Source: Pyrocephalus nanus
Lineage: Eukaryota; Chordata; Aves; Passeriformes; Tyrannidae
NCBI GenBank assembly: GCA_038380795.1
Contig: CM076261.1
Span: 12,406,556 to 12,470,555, forward strand
Reading direction: 5' to 3'
Length of the DNA: 64,000 bases
The stretch's first letter is position 1, and each line of letters begins with the position of its first letter. Of this stretch, positions 14,500 through 27,000 are shown one piece after another. The position numbers and the translations under genes were made by a program. The notes beneath the pieces were generated by a model, which worked only from the letters and a program-made list of their open reading frames with translations, searched no databases and was not told where the DNA came from.

Positions 14500-14541
14500 A
14501 ATTTTTGGCATTTAGTGCCTAATTTTTGGCATTTAGTGCCT
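14500..14541. repeat. Exact 21-bp tandem duplication
   Basis: Two identical adjacent copies of a 21-bp unit beginning AATTTTTGGCATTTAGTGCC, followed by a degenerate partial third copy. Confidence 0.95.
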
Positions 14542-17424
14542 TATTTTTGCCTTAAGTATGAGATAACCTTTCTATATATTATTATTCCATGATCTTTGAA
14601 TAAACTTCAGATAGAGTTTTACAGAAGCATATGGAGTTTCCCTGTGAATCCTGTTTATCATTCCTTCTGCACTGATACTGTCCTTGGCAAATGGCCTCAG
14701 TCAGCGATGCAGAAAAGTCCACGTTAGTATTCAGCTAATGTGCAGTTGGGACCCCTAATGACTCAGGCTATTATATAATCGACTGAGATCACCTCAAGGA
14801 AAGGAACAAGATCATTACAAAAATCTCAGTATTCTCTCAGTCTTATAATGCTTGTGCTCTGAAGACAGAATTCCCTGTTAAATACTCTGAAATGTCTAAT
14901 CAAAGCTGACTTACAATTTTGATGATAGTTGCAATTGAGACGCCTCTAGCTATTCTAATTGTTTCACCTGTTTGGAAAAGGGACAAAGGCCAAAAAAAAG
15001 GTCAAAATGAAATTAAGCGATAAGCAAAAATTAGAGACGAGGATGCTACAGTTAGCTCAGTCAGAATTACAGAGTATTTTTAGGTCAGGGTTAATAGCCA
15101 GTGTCTGAGCTCTACACCCAGAAAATTGCTGCAGATGATGGATTAGGTTTACTGGCATATTTTAATAGATTGGGGCTGCAAAGAGTCCTGTTAATATTTA
15201 TCTCAAACATCAGCATTTCTCTCTTTCTAATTAATCTAAAGCTAACTTGATATATTGTCAGAGGTTCAATGAAATTTGATGCCATCTACTGAGAACTACC
15301 AATGCCAACTTTATTCGGGAGAGAAGAAGAAAAAAACTACAGTTAGTTGAAAAGTTAAGACAGGTGTGGCCAGTTAGAACATCTGAAATGAAGAGATTTA
15401 AAATTGGAAGTAGTGTGGTAGAAGATGTAATTATTTCTATAAACAAGCAATAGAATAGTAATGAGGGCTCAGCTGGGCACAAGCACTGTATTTAATCCTT
15501 GGGCTGGGAACAGTGTCTGTTTTCAGTCCTGCACTGGTATCCTGCACTAAACTTTTATTCTGGTGTTAGTCAGAGTCAGAAAGTTACTCAATAAAAATGA
15601 GTGTACAAGCACATTACATAATATACCTTGCAGTTCAAAGACAAAGAAGAAGGAAGAACATACAAAGGCATGGAAGAAACTCCTCCCATCTAAGACATCA
15701 AAAGAAAGAAAGGTCTGGGATAGCTGTAAAATATGTGAATAGCATTTCCTTGTATAAATAAAGACCTTTCCTTATAAAAACACTTCTGCAAATGCAGTAT
15801 GAAAAAAATGAATTCTGAAAATTCAGATATAATGGAAGAATACAACATATGACATAAAATAACAAAAAAAGAAATCCTTGAAATCCTCTGAATTTTGAAT
15901 ATTTTCACGTTTTCCTGATTAGCATATTTAATTTATTAAATTTTATAAAATTCATCATACATATTCACAAATATTTTGTTTGGTTTTAATAGTAAATAAA
16001 ATTAATAGTGTTTCCCTAATTTAATCTTCTTGTCTGACACAATATATCAAATTTAATTTATCTCTATAACTAATGTTTGGAAGGGAATTTTTTCATTGAA
16101 TTATACCTTTCAACACTTGTCTTGCAGGTAATGGAATATATAAAAATAAATCACATTTCACACAAGTATTTTATGGTATGTCATCACCAAGTATCCAAAG
16201 TAAAATCCTTAAGTATTAAAAGTGAAACAGTTAACTTTGCAGATAAATCTTCAAATCTTCTCATCTAAAAAATTATGTTTAAAGGTCTAAAGAACTCTTA
16301 GGGATAATAACTGAAAATTACCATATATTAGATTCTTTCTTATCTTTAAGATAAATACAGATTTATTTTAGTTGAACATAAAGTCCTGTACTCTGATTTA
16401 TTATTTTAAATCATAGAAAGGGTAACTATAACAATGCATGAGGAAGTGCCTTTTTTCACCTTCACTGCCTAGGGAAAATGTGAATATATTTCCTTCACTT
16501 AAATAAAATACATGGCTGAAGTGAGATTAAAATTAGAAATGTATTTCTGAACACATGAATATGACAGTGCTGACTGTATTTAATAGCTGATGACTATAAC
16601 TGTCGTGCTTGAGTTGGCCTTCCATTCTCTAAAATAGACTTCTTTATGTATCACACCACATTGCTGAATACTGTTAATCTTCAATATATTTAATATATTC
16701 GGCAAAAAAAAAAAATTCTTGTGGGTTTTACTTCAAGAAAGTATATTTGAGACAGTCAGTTTGGTCAGACTTTTTGTGGCCAATTTTGGAAAAAAACCCC
16801 ACAAACTAACCAACCCACCACAAAACAAAACAGAAATTTAGTGCAAATTTAAAATGTTTCCTGTCATGGGAGATACGTTATAAGATATAGGTTAGAGCTT
16901 TTCATTCATAAACTTTAAGAAGGAGATAATTTAAATTCTCTTGTTTGATGGGCTTTTTGTTGTTACTGGTTTAGGGTCTCTTTTTGTTTTCATATCCATG
17001 TGTTGACACCCCCCCTGTCCCCCAAATGAATATGAGACTGTATAACGGATTTTGCTAGGAGTCTTCAAGCTATCTTTTGTTATTCCTAGTCTGTATGTGA
17101 CAATAATACACTCAATATAATTTCTTTTCTAGTAGAATAATTTTGAACCTAAAGGATTTCTGTTAGACCCTATGGCTCTAATTGACTTACTACAGTTTTC
17201 AAAAGTAATGCATATTCAGCACATACAGCAAGAGGAGTCGGGAATGAAGTTTGCACACACTGTCAACAACTCCTAGTAACCAAATCTTTGGAGTTTCTGA
17301 AATATGCAATTAAGCTTGTTCTCAGAAAATAGGAACATTGGAGAAGTCAAGCTACTTCTGGAAAAAGAAATCTGAAATTATATTTGATAATTATGTAGCT
17401 GCCATGAACTATTAACGCTTTCTC

Positions 17425-17485
17425 AAAAAAAACCCAAAACAAACAAACAAACAAAACAAACAAAACAAACAAAAAAACCCCTCAA
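17425..17485. repeat. AAAC/AAAAC simple repeat
   Basis: Runs of ACAAACAAACAAAC and AAAACAAAC units, A and C only on the plus strand. Confidence 0.9.
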
Positions 17486-18793
17486 ACACCAACCATATTT
17501 TTCTGAAGTAGATACTGGTGATATCTTTTCTATCTCTTCCTCTGTCACCCAAAGTTTTGTTCATTTTGGCATTTCTGTGGATTTAGAACTTTACAGACCA
17601 TGAAAGCAAAGGAAAAACTCATGGAACATCTACAAGTGGAAAGCTTTATTGTGAGCAAAGAAGATGGCCTCGTTTTTCTTTGAATACCAAACTGAGTATT
17701 TCAGATATAGTAGGAAATCTATATTTATTTTGAAGACTTTAGGGAAAGAAAAACAAATTTAACAGAAATGGAGTGGAGGGGAGACTTCACATACTAGTTC
17801 AGCTGGAGAGATTTATTCCTCAGTTTTCAAGAGGTATTACTGAAAAAAAAGAAATCAAAACAGCAGAGTGACAGGTGTTTTTTAAATTTCCATTTTTATT
17901 GTCAATAAGGCAAAGAAATTCTCAGCACATACCTAACAGAGACTATTGAAACTGTATAAAAAAACCCAAGTCACTGAATTATGACAACTCTACTACAATA
18001 TTCAGGCAAATATTTCTTCTACCATACTCAGAATTACTATGCAGTTGATAGTGTTGGCATGTTCATAGCTACAATCTGACACCATACTTTTTCAATATCC
18101 TCAGAAGGTTACTCAGTCTCATCACATAGGGGCATGAACTACAGTGATACTACTGAAATACCATTGCTACATAACTGAAGATTCTGCAGCACCAGCAAAA
18201 TTATTTTACCACAAAACCCCACGAACACCTGCTAGTAGAAATAATAGAATACTAAAGGAAAATAAAGGAGTGATGGGAAATTTCAGTAAATCCAAAATTC
18301 TTGTAAGCAAATCCAAAATTAAGGCACAGTTTCATTATGAGAATATATAATTTCAACTCCTAAAATACCTGGAGAAGGTTAGCACTGAAACAGTACCAGT
18401 CATCTGAAGAAGATACATTTCCATTCACCTACTTAACCTTTCAGCTGGGAGGCCTGGGTGTTGGAAACAAAGGATAAAGTCATCTGTCCTTCTCTAATTC
18501 AGGTCTAGTGACAGAAGTTTCCCAGCTGTATTGAATCAAAAAGGCACAGCTGTGGAATTTAAGTTTTTCCCATAAACCTAAATGCATACAATGTATATGA
18601 GAAATTTTTTGGAATATGAAACACATGAAAAACATTCAGTTGTAAAAGCCAATAAATTGGTATTAATTATTCAGTCAGTTTTTTGGATTCCTGATACTGG
18701 AACTGTAACACATCTAGAGTAGTAATACTAAACTTATTATTAAAAAAGGAAAAAAAAAAAGGAAAAAGAAGCAATTAAACTCTTCAGTTGATT

Positions 18794-18799
18794 TTTAAT
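18794..18799 (-). terminator. Candidate polyadenylation signal (ATTAAA) of the transglutaminase-like gene
   Basis: Reading the minus strand past the TAA at 19374, this ATTAAA is followed by T-rich DNA (about 18,740-18,775) that could serve as the downstream element. It would give a 3' UTR of about 0.6 kb. An AATAAA at 17,895-17,900 is the alternative (3' UTR about 1.5 kb). The two cannot be separated by inspection. Confidence 0.3.
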
Positions 18800-19373
18800 G
18801 ATTTAGTTACTCCACAACCTCCACAGTTTTCATTGCCTCACAAACAGGGATATATGAGTGCACCCAGAACTGGTCTGAGCTACAACACTGGGGCTCAGGG
18901 ACACAGTGTCTGTTAGGCAGGACTTAAGGTACATCTGCTGCCACCTCTTTGCAACATCCCAAGGACACTACATTTCATGCAGGGAGAGAGATTTGCTACG
19001 AGTGCTGTAGCTTAGGAGGATCTGACAAATACACATTGCAAGAAATCAAAAGAAGAGAGAGTGAAAGCACATCATCTATAAAACAGCTTGACTGAGCAAG
19101 GAAGTCTGATTACCTGCACTGTGCAGCTATTGTCATGACGGCTCCACGGGGAGCACATTCATTTGTCACTTCCACCTACCATATCTGAAGACATGCAAGT
19201 ATTACATGAATGCATCCCTCAGCAGTTGTCTTGCAGCCCGTTTTCTGGCACACCTCAAATCCTTAAATAAATGCTCAGGACTATGCATGCTTCACCCTAT
19301 TTCTAACCTCTTTCAAAGTGTCTGCACACCTGCTTTAACTCACTGGCTTTGCGTTTTCCCAGGTTACTTTCCA

Positions 19374-21048
19374 TTACAGGTATTTGCGTTTGAAATAGGT
19401 GAGAGTGCTCCTCCCGGGGCTCCATGGCCTGCGGGACCCTGCCAGAGCCAGGGTGCTACCAGAGGGGCATGACCCAGAGCGGGTCAGGGTGGCATAAGGA
19501 GAGGGAGAGGTGGAGCGGGGTAGGGTGGTGTAGGCAGAGCGGGACAAGGTGTTGTAGGAGGAGCGGGACAAGGAGCTGTATGGAGGGCGTGTGAGGGTGC
19601 CGTAGGCGGTGCGGGATGAGGAATAGCCTGAGCGCCCCTCGGGGCTCCACAATGATCTAGAGGTGAGACCCCACATGGATTGGGAGCCCGAGCGAGTGGT
19701 GGTGTCACAGGAGGGGCCCCACTGAGAACCACACAGCGAGCGAGACCCCTGTGTGCCCACAAACCGAGAGATGGAACGAGAGGTAGGGGCATAGAGGGAC
19801 TGGGCTGTGACAGCTGACAGGGGGCGTGGGGATGGGGGGCATGGGAGGCAGGCTGCTGACGATGACTCCAAGGGTTGAGCTGCAGGAGAGCTGGCAGGGC
19901 GGGACCCCACAGCCCCCAGAGAGGCAGAAGTGGGGGAGCACAGCGAATGGGCTGCAGGGGGCCCTACTGGGCGGGAGGCCGGAGAGCACAGTGAGTGGGC
20001 TGCTGGGGGTCCCACAGGACGAGGGGCTGGGGAGCTCCTCATCTGCAGCCCTGTTGGGGTGGTGCTACGGTCAGCAGTGCGGGACACTGGGGAAGCTGCT
20101 GGGCAGGGGCTTGGGGAGCACACCCCGCGGGCTACCGGGGCACTCAGGGGTTGAGAGGCCAGGGTGGTCATTGGACCACATGGAGGCTGGGTGGTGGGAG
20201 AAGGTGCAGAGCCACAGACGACGTGTGATATGGAGGCACCAGGCACTGAAAGGGGAGCTGCAGATGGCATGGGACTGCCAATGGTGTGGACTACAGGAGA
20301 GCACATAGAGTAGGATGGTGGAGCAGACATATGGGTAGGGACTGCCTGGGTTGCCACAGTGGGACTGGGGCCAGCCATGAAGTGGGTCAGCAGTGCACTC
20401 ACCGCATTGTTTGCGGGGACAGAGACAGAATAGGACATCGGCCCCCCTCCAGCTCCAGGCAAGTGTGTGGGAGCAGAACCTGTCTCAAACACCACATGAG
20501 GCATAGGGGTGCACACAGGATTGGACGTTGGGGCAGGCATGGAGCCATACACGGATGGAGGCATCGGAGTGCACGTAGCAGGAGGCACCGTCTCGCATAT
20601 GACACGGAAGCCAGGATCGCATCCCATCTCAAAACCAGAACTGATGCTTGGATTGAATCCTTGGTTGCAGATGGAGTTGCATAAGGGATGGCCTGCAGGG
20701 AGGTACACGAAGTCGTACACAGGCTGGCCCCCTGCACTGCAGTTTGGGTTGCACACTGGGATACATATATATTCACACATGGAGTTGAACGCAGGGTCAG
20801 CCACAGGGATAGGCCCAGAGCCATTCATGGGGACAGAGCCATTCTCACATACTGGGAGTGACCCATTCTGGCTGACAGGCAGGACACCATTCTGGCCTGC
20901 AGAGCAGCACACTTCAGCCTTGGCACATCCCTTGCAGTAGGCAAACTTATGGCATCCAAAGTTGGCCAGGAGCCGGTGGCTGCCAAGCCTATAAGGTGTG
21001 AACTCCACAATGGTCCGTGCCTGTTGGTTGGATGCCAGTGTTCCCAAA
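19374..21048 (-). CDS. Transglutaminase-like gene, terminal exon 13: end of barrel 2 plus a 511-residue low-complexity tail
   Basis: The first ~46 codons (ARTIVEFTPYRLGSHRLLAN and onward to AKAEV) complete the second beta-barrel. Homologues normally stop soon after. Here the frame stays open to TAA at 19376-19374. The tail begins with Cys/Asn/Gly-rich octets (QNGSLPV-like), passes through a Pro/Ala/Thr/Met/Cys region, then two copies of RPVGPPAAHSLCSP. It ends in Ser/Arg/Tyr octets (for example SYNTLSRS) and the basic terminus FKRKYL. It has about 25 Cys, about 13 Gln and Lys only at the very end. No transmembrane segment or known globular domain is seen. The exon is markedly GC-rich against AT-rich flanks. 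A 557-codon open frame joined in phase to a conserved gene is unlikely to be chance. Confidence 0.9.
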
Positions 21049-24000
21049 CTGAAACAAGAGAAGGAAAAGAATTAGGACCCTAGGTAGCTCAGAGACCTGA
21101 AGCGCTACAAGATGAGCACAAAAAATTGGGTTTGATTTGCTACAACATTCTTAGAAACAAAGTGTTTTGACAACTTTTTATTCCTTACTTCCTCCAAAAA
21201 AACCCACATTCTTTGTTTTGAAAAGCATGGTAAAAACTTCTGTCCCAAGAGAAAATTTGGAATACTCTTGTAGTCAATTCTGTAATTGGAACTGGGAAAT
21301 AATTTGTGATATTGTCTTGAATTCTTAAAAAAGTTAGTACCCTTCTACCTCAAAGATGTATTTACTGATTCACATTTCCAGCAGTCTAAGTTTGATCGGG
21401 CAGCTTTGTGGAATTGAGTTCATTATTATTCAGTGAGAACAATTCCTAATTGCTTCCCCTCAAAACTAGTCATACTTTGTCAGTTCTCCTTGTCATGAAG
21501 CACAGCAATGCATATTAATGAACAGCTACTTTTCCTAGGAAAACTAACTGGAAGTTTCCAGTTTCCTGTGATTAACATCTTATGACTTTAGAATGCATAC
21601 TGGTGTTTCTCACTGTCATTCTCTAATTGTTCCTATATGTGGAGCTAGTTCATGAATATTTAGAGGAATTTTATTAAAAGTCGATAGGATTGTAAGGGAC
21701 TCAGTTAGCACTTCTTGTAAAGACAAGAGTGAATTCCCTTTCAGAAAGGAATTTGATACATCTACTTAAATTAAATCTTGAGAAAAATGAAGCAGCAGTG
21801 TATCTGTCAGCTTTAAATGATCCATCAGTTTCAAGAGGAGTTAGGCTTTTAATGGAGTCTCAGACTAATAAGGGGCAAAAAGTCCTGTTCAGGTGTTAAA
21901 CACCAAAAAATCAGAACTAATATTTTCTTCAAAACCTGCTCTGATCTTGCACACCTTAGTCACCCCTCAATATTATCCACGTTTAAATAACTGATGAACT
22001 TACTCAATGGTCATTGGCTCTTTGAATAAACCACAGCCTTCTAATGTCATGACACAGTTCTTCATATCTTCCTGGAGAGGATTGCAGAAGGAGATCTCTG
22101 CAGTACATGGTACCTTCAGTCTGGGCTGGCTCAGTAGCTAGTCAGAAAATAAACATATTTTTTGTTTTGTAACCCTTACAAAATCAACAATGAAGTAAAT
22201 AAATGTAAAAATAAATAAATTAAAAAAAATATTCATACATGTTTCTTTCTGATTTAATCTGTGATCTCTATAATTTAAGTCAACTGTTATACTTTAAAAA
22301 TCGCACCAATCTTGCTAAAATAAAACTTATAGTAAAAAAAAAAAAAAAAAGTGAAGTATTTCAAGATCATTGGCCTTGTACCTAGGAGGTAGCCAATAAG
22401 AATCCTTAAATCTGATCCTTAGATAATAAATCCCATAATTAAAGTTCTTTACCTTTACAATAACAGGTGGTCTGTTGATCACAATATCCCTGCTCACCAT
22501 CAGAACTTCTCCACACTCTGGGTCTGAGACAGCAACTACTTTCATAATGTTGTGATCACACAGGTAAGGTCCATACTGACTATACGAAATACACAGTGGA
22601 ATTTTTTTCACTGTAAAACAAATTAATTTTTTTTTCCTGAATTATTATTGTTTCCACTTTCCTTCCTCCTAAAGTTTAACTGAAAGTTATAATGGCTTAA
22701 ATAAATATCAAGGTATATCACAGCATCTTTTAAAACAGATAGGATTTTTCCTGACCTAGGGTGATACATAGCCATCTTCAACAATAAGTTTCACTATTTC
22801 CAATTAATATATCAGTGCATTTACAAGGGAATTAGATGTTTATTATTATTATTATTATTATTATTACTCAGAATTTGGAAACTTTCATTCCAGTTCAATC
22901 TTCAAGGAATAATTCAAATGTAGGCAAATTAAAGCTTAGTATTTTAATATCAATATGAAATTTTGTCTTATAATGATGCGTTTTAAGTAAAAGTGTCTTT
23001 TTTCTTCCAGAAATAAATATATTAACCCTGGAAACAGGTGTTTATGTTCTGCTACACCTTTGCACTTCCCAACATACGGTATGTCTAGGTGCTCTAAGCA
23101 AGTCTTTTACACTGGCTAATATCTTCTGGCCAAAGAAAACAATGCTTTTCTGATAGACAACTGCAACTTAACCTTTGCATCGAGTAGAGAGATCAGAATT
23201 TAAATTTTATTAGAAACAATTTTTTAAAGAATCTATAAGCTTTGAGAAATTAAGGAAAGACTACAGTTTACCTGTCACTATACATGTAGTATTGACACTG
23301 TGTTGATTTTTGAGGGATCACCCTAAAGGGAATTCAGCTGTCAGTAATTAACGCTGTATACGTTTCACTTCCCACCTCTATTAGGAAGTCTCCACAAATC
23401 CTAAAAACAGCAGTCTCCTGAAAAGAACAGGGTTTTAGACAATTTCACCTTCTTACCTTCTCTTGGACCCAGTGTGACATTCACACTGTCTTTCCAAAAC
23501 TGATCCATTGGGCAGCCACTGTAGGTTATAATTTGTGCGCACAAATTAAACTTCAGGGTTTTGTTTTCATTACGTAGATTTTCAAGCAGCCAGTGCAGTT
23601 GGACATCTTCACCATACATTGGACAGTTAGCCATCTTTAACCTCATGTTGATACCAGAGTCACTCAAAAATGGGTTTTTCAGAGATGATAACTCTCTGTC
23701 AATATGGCAGTTGGAAGCATTGCAGTACCCTGGGTGAATTCTTCTGTAGGCCCGGTAATAGGCTTCTTTGTTTTTCACAGAACCTGTTGAAGAAGACACG
23801 ATAATGCATCTGCTGGAGGTACAAGAAGCCTATTATTATTCTACTCAAATAATAAAGATAATTAAATTTATTGCTGCTTCTTCTTGGAACCTAAAGTACC
23901 CAGTTGGTCTAGCACAAATCCACCAGATAATGAAACACGAGATACAGCAGTCTGAATGCACAGAAGAAAATAAATGTCTCATGAAAAAAAATTTAAAAAA

Positions 24001-27000
24001 TTCTTTTACTTTTAAGTAGTTAAATATAAAGATGGTCACGTAAATCTCAAAATGTATCGTTAGCAAAACTAAAAATACAACTCTCTATAAGGAAAAGAGT
24101 GAATATAGAATGCTACCAGGTCTCTCAAAAAGGCTAAATACACCATTAAAAAAAAAAAAAAGAAACTATCAATTTTTTCGTTTTTGTTCCTATTAAAAAT
24201 AAAGTAAACTAAAAACATGCAAACAAACAAAAAATACTCCCCCCATCCCAACAACGAACCAAAAACAAAGAAAAAAAAGAACCACCCCACAGAGCTTGCA
24301 ATTGTACAATCAACTGTGATCCACCTTTCATTCCTCTAGGCAATTGTGCTGGTTGAAATCCTCCCTTCTACTGGAATATGAAAACCAGTAATCTATAGCC
24401 CAAAGTAAGAATAGCAGAATATTTTAATAATACATGAATTTAGTAAGTAGGTATATTTTCTGACAGACCCTGTACAAGAAGCAACAAGTAAGACATTAAT
24501 CCTAGGTTTAGAAGAATTTGTGGTTTTTTTAGATTCTCTCAAGTCTGCTAATATTTTAAACTACTGTACAGATGAGATGAAGATATGTACATAATGATGT
24601 TATTCTAAGGGCCGGAAGGCATATCCTTAGAGCAGCTAAGGACTTTGGGTTTGTCTGGTTTGGAGAAAAGGAGGCTGAGAGGTGATCTCATTGTTCTCTG
24701 CAGCTTCCTGATGAGGAGAAGTGGAAAGGGAGGTGTTGAGCTCTTTATCCCAGTATCCAGGGACAGGAAGTATAGGAATGGTTCAAAGCCATGCCAGGGA
24801 AGGTTTGGACTACACATTAGGGAGCATTTCTTTATTGAGAGGCTGGTCAAACACTAAAACAGGCTTCCTAGAGGGATAGATTGTGTCCTTTGGTTGTCAG
24901 CACCTTTAAAAAAAGGCATTTAGACAATGCCCTTAATAGTATGTTTTAACTTTTAGTCAGTCCTGAAGTGTGAGGCAGTTGATGAGATGATCATCATAGG
25001 TCCTTCCAACTGAAACATCTTATTCTATCCTAAATGCATCTAATTACTATGTGCTTTGTTTGAATCACCTAAATATATTTAGAAGTTTAAGAATCAAGGT
25101 CTTTGAACAGAAAAGAACCTTCCTCCTTCTCAAAAAAAAAAAAAAAAAAGACAATTTCAGATTGTTCTACACATTTTAACACAGCAGGGATTACATTGAT
25201 ACTTTTCTATGATTAGCATATAAAATTTCCTCTAACCCATTTAATATGCTTTAGTCATACCTAGTTCATACTTGTAAGCTCCAGTGATATCTTCAAATTG
25301 CTCACTGCCAATACTCTTGGTGATTAGACGTTGTCCACATGGCCAAGTGTCACAGAAAAATTTTGTTCTTTTGCCATTGTTTTGGGAAAGCCAGCCAACA
25401 TAGTTTGAATTTACTCGAGAAAACATATGATGACCATCATAATCCAAGTCCAGTTCCCCTTCCCTGATGCTTCGAACCCATGTCGGACCACTGCAAGCTG
25501 AACCTAGACCATGGAAGAAAAATGTTATAACACATTGTAACCTAAGTAGAGAAAACAACATAACACAAGGAAAATTATTACAATTATAGTAAACAGCTAC
25601 CTCTGCCAGTTTCCAAAGGTGTTGGATCTAGACACTGCCAATCACCACAGCACTGATTTATGTCTCTGCGAGCCATCCAAGATTCATTCCAGCAGTGGTA
25701 TCGCCTATAGGATGAAGGAATAGGAATATAGAAGTAAAGACATCTCTTGGATTACAAAGTTTAATTCCTTACAATGGAGAAGAACCACACCAGAGATAAT
25801 ATTTTAATCCTCAGAATTCTTTCTATGTCTTAACCCTCTTAACAATGGGGACAGGAGTGGTTTTGTTTGCTCAGACTAGAAATTTACTCTATAACACCGC
25901 AGACCTGATTGTAAAATGTGTGTCTTTTAGTTGATAACATGCCAACATAGTTCTTCTGTTTAGGTAGTTTCTTTTCCTAATACTTTTCTCCTGATTCTTT
26001 AGAAGAAAATCATATACTCAGTCATATTTTTAATGGCTTAAGAAAATATAAACCCCAAGTATTTTATGCTAAAATCAGATCCTCATTCCCCTAGTATTTC
26101 ATTTTGACCTCATCTTTTTGGCATGTGATACAGTAGAAAATTCACTGAAAGGTCTCACAGATGAGATTTGGACACAAAAAAAAATTCTCATGATCTATTT
26201 CATACTTTTACAGTTACTAAGTTTGACGGCTTTATTTTTCACCTGAGGATAAACAGTCAGAATGGATTCTCACAAGAAGCTTTGCTTTTTTTTTCTTTTC
26301 TGAAAATATACATTAAGCAGACTGCCTCTTTAGTAATTTCAAGTTTTTGAAATGCATTATTAGAAAAACGAACAGCCTTACCACACCAGAGAAAAAAAGA
26401 AACCAAAGAGATACATTGATCTGCTAGATTTATACCAGTTTTTCTACCATTAAATTTTTTTAAAAGACCAAAAGAGCTTTATATTTTTCTTATTTACCAT
26501 AGCTTGTCTTTGCCACACAAGTTTTTGCCAGTACAGTCAAAAATCTCATTGATACCAAGGGGATTCTCAATTGAGCATGGAAAACAGAAGTTTGTTACAA
26601 CACGGCTTGGAATTCCCAAACATCTCATCACTGAAAGAAAAAAAATATGAATGAGTCATTACAAATCACAATTAATCAGGCAAATCCTTCTCTCATTTTA
26701 TAAGTAATTATTGTATGTCCTAATTTGCAATTATAGAAACAGAATGGATTGGAGGCAGTATTTGGGATGCAGTGATTTTGTCTTCAAAACTTGTTTTTAG
26801 GTTTTGCAAAGTCTGGAAAGGCTTAGCAGAAAGGAATAGCTTGTTACTATTCCAACTTAAAAAAAAAAAAAAACAAACCACAAACAAAAACCAACCAATC
26901 AAACAAAAAAAACACAACCAAAAAATAAAAAAAAATTGTAAAAAAAAAAAAAAAGCCCAAACAAAACCAAAACCAGATCTGTTTTAATTTTAGAAATCAT

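Larger units (their letters stand above)
12706..18793. other. AT-rich gene-free stretch
   Basis: Contains an eroded CR1 end (about 13,470-13,560), a 21-bp tandem duplication (14,500-14,541) and A/C tracts at about 13,350-13,390, 16,790-16,835 and 17,425-17,485. No exon was recognised. Confidence 0.6.
21049..23456 (-). other. Introns 10-12 of the transglutaminase-like gene
   Basis: The three introns (21049-22003, 22138-22452, 22611-23456) are AT-rich and hold only simple sequence, including an ATT trinucleotide run at about 22,840-22,866 and an A run at about 22,334-22,350. No further exon or interspersed repeat was recognised. Confidence 0.7.

Noticed and set aside
19484..20824. Other minus-strand frames (up to 141 codons) within the tail exon
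   Set aside because: They are in frames different from the spliced reading frame and are explained by scarcity of stops in GC-rich repeats.
19826..20940. Long plus-strand open frames (160 and 143 codons) opposite the transglutaminase tail
   Set aside because: They are antisense shadows of a GC-rich, repeat-bearing exon whose minus-strand frame is continuous with a conserved gene; their composition only mirrors it.
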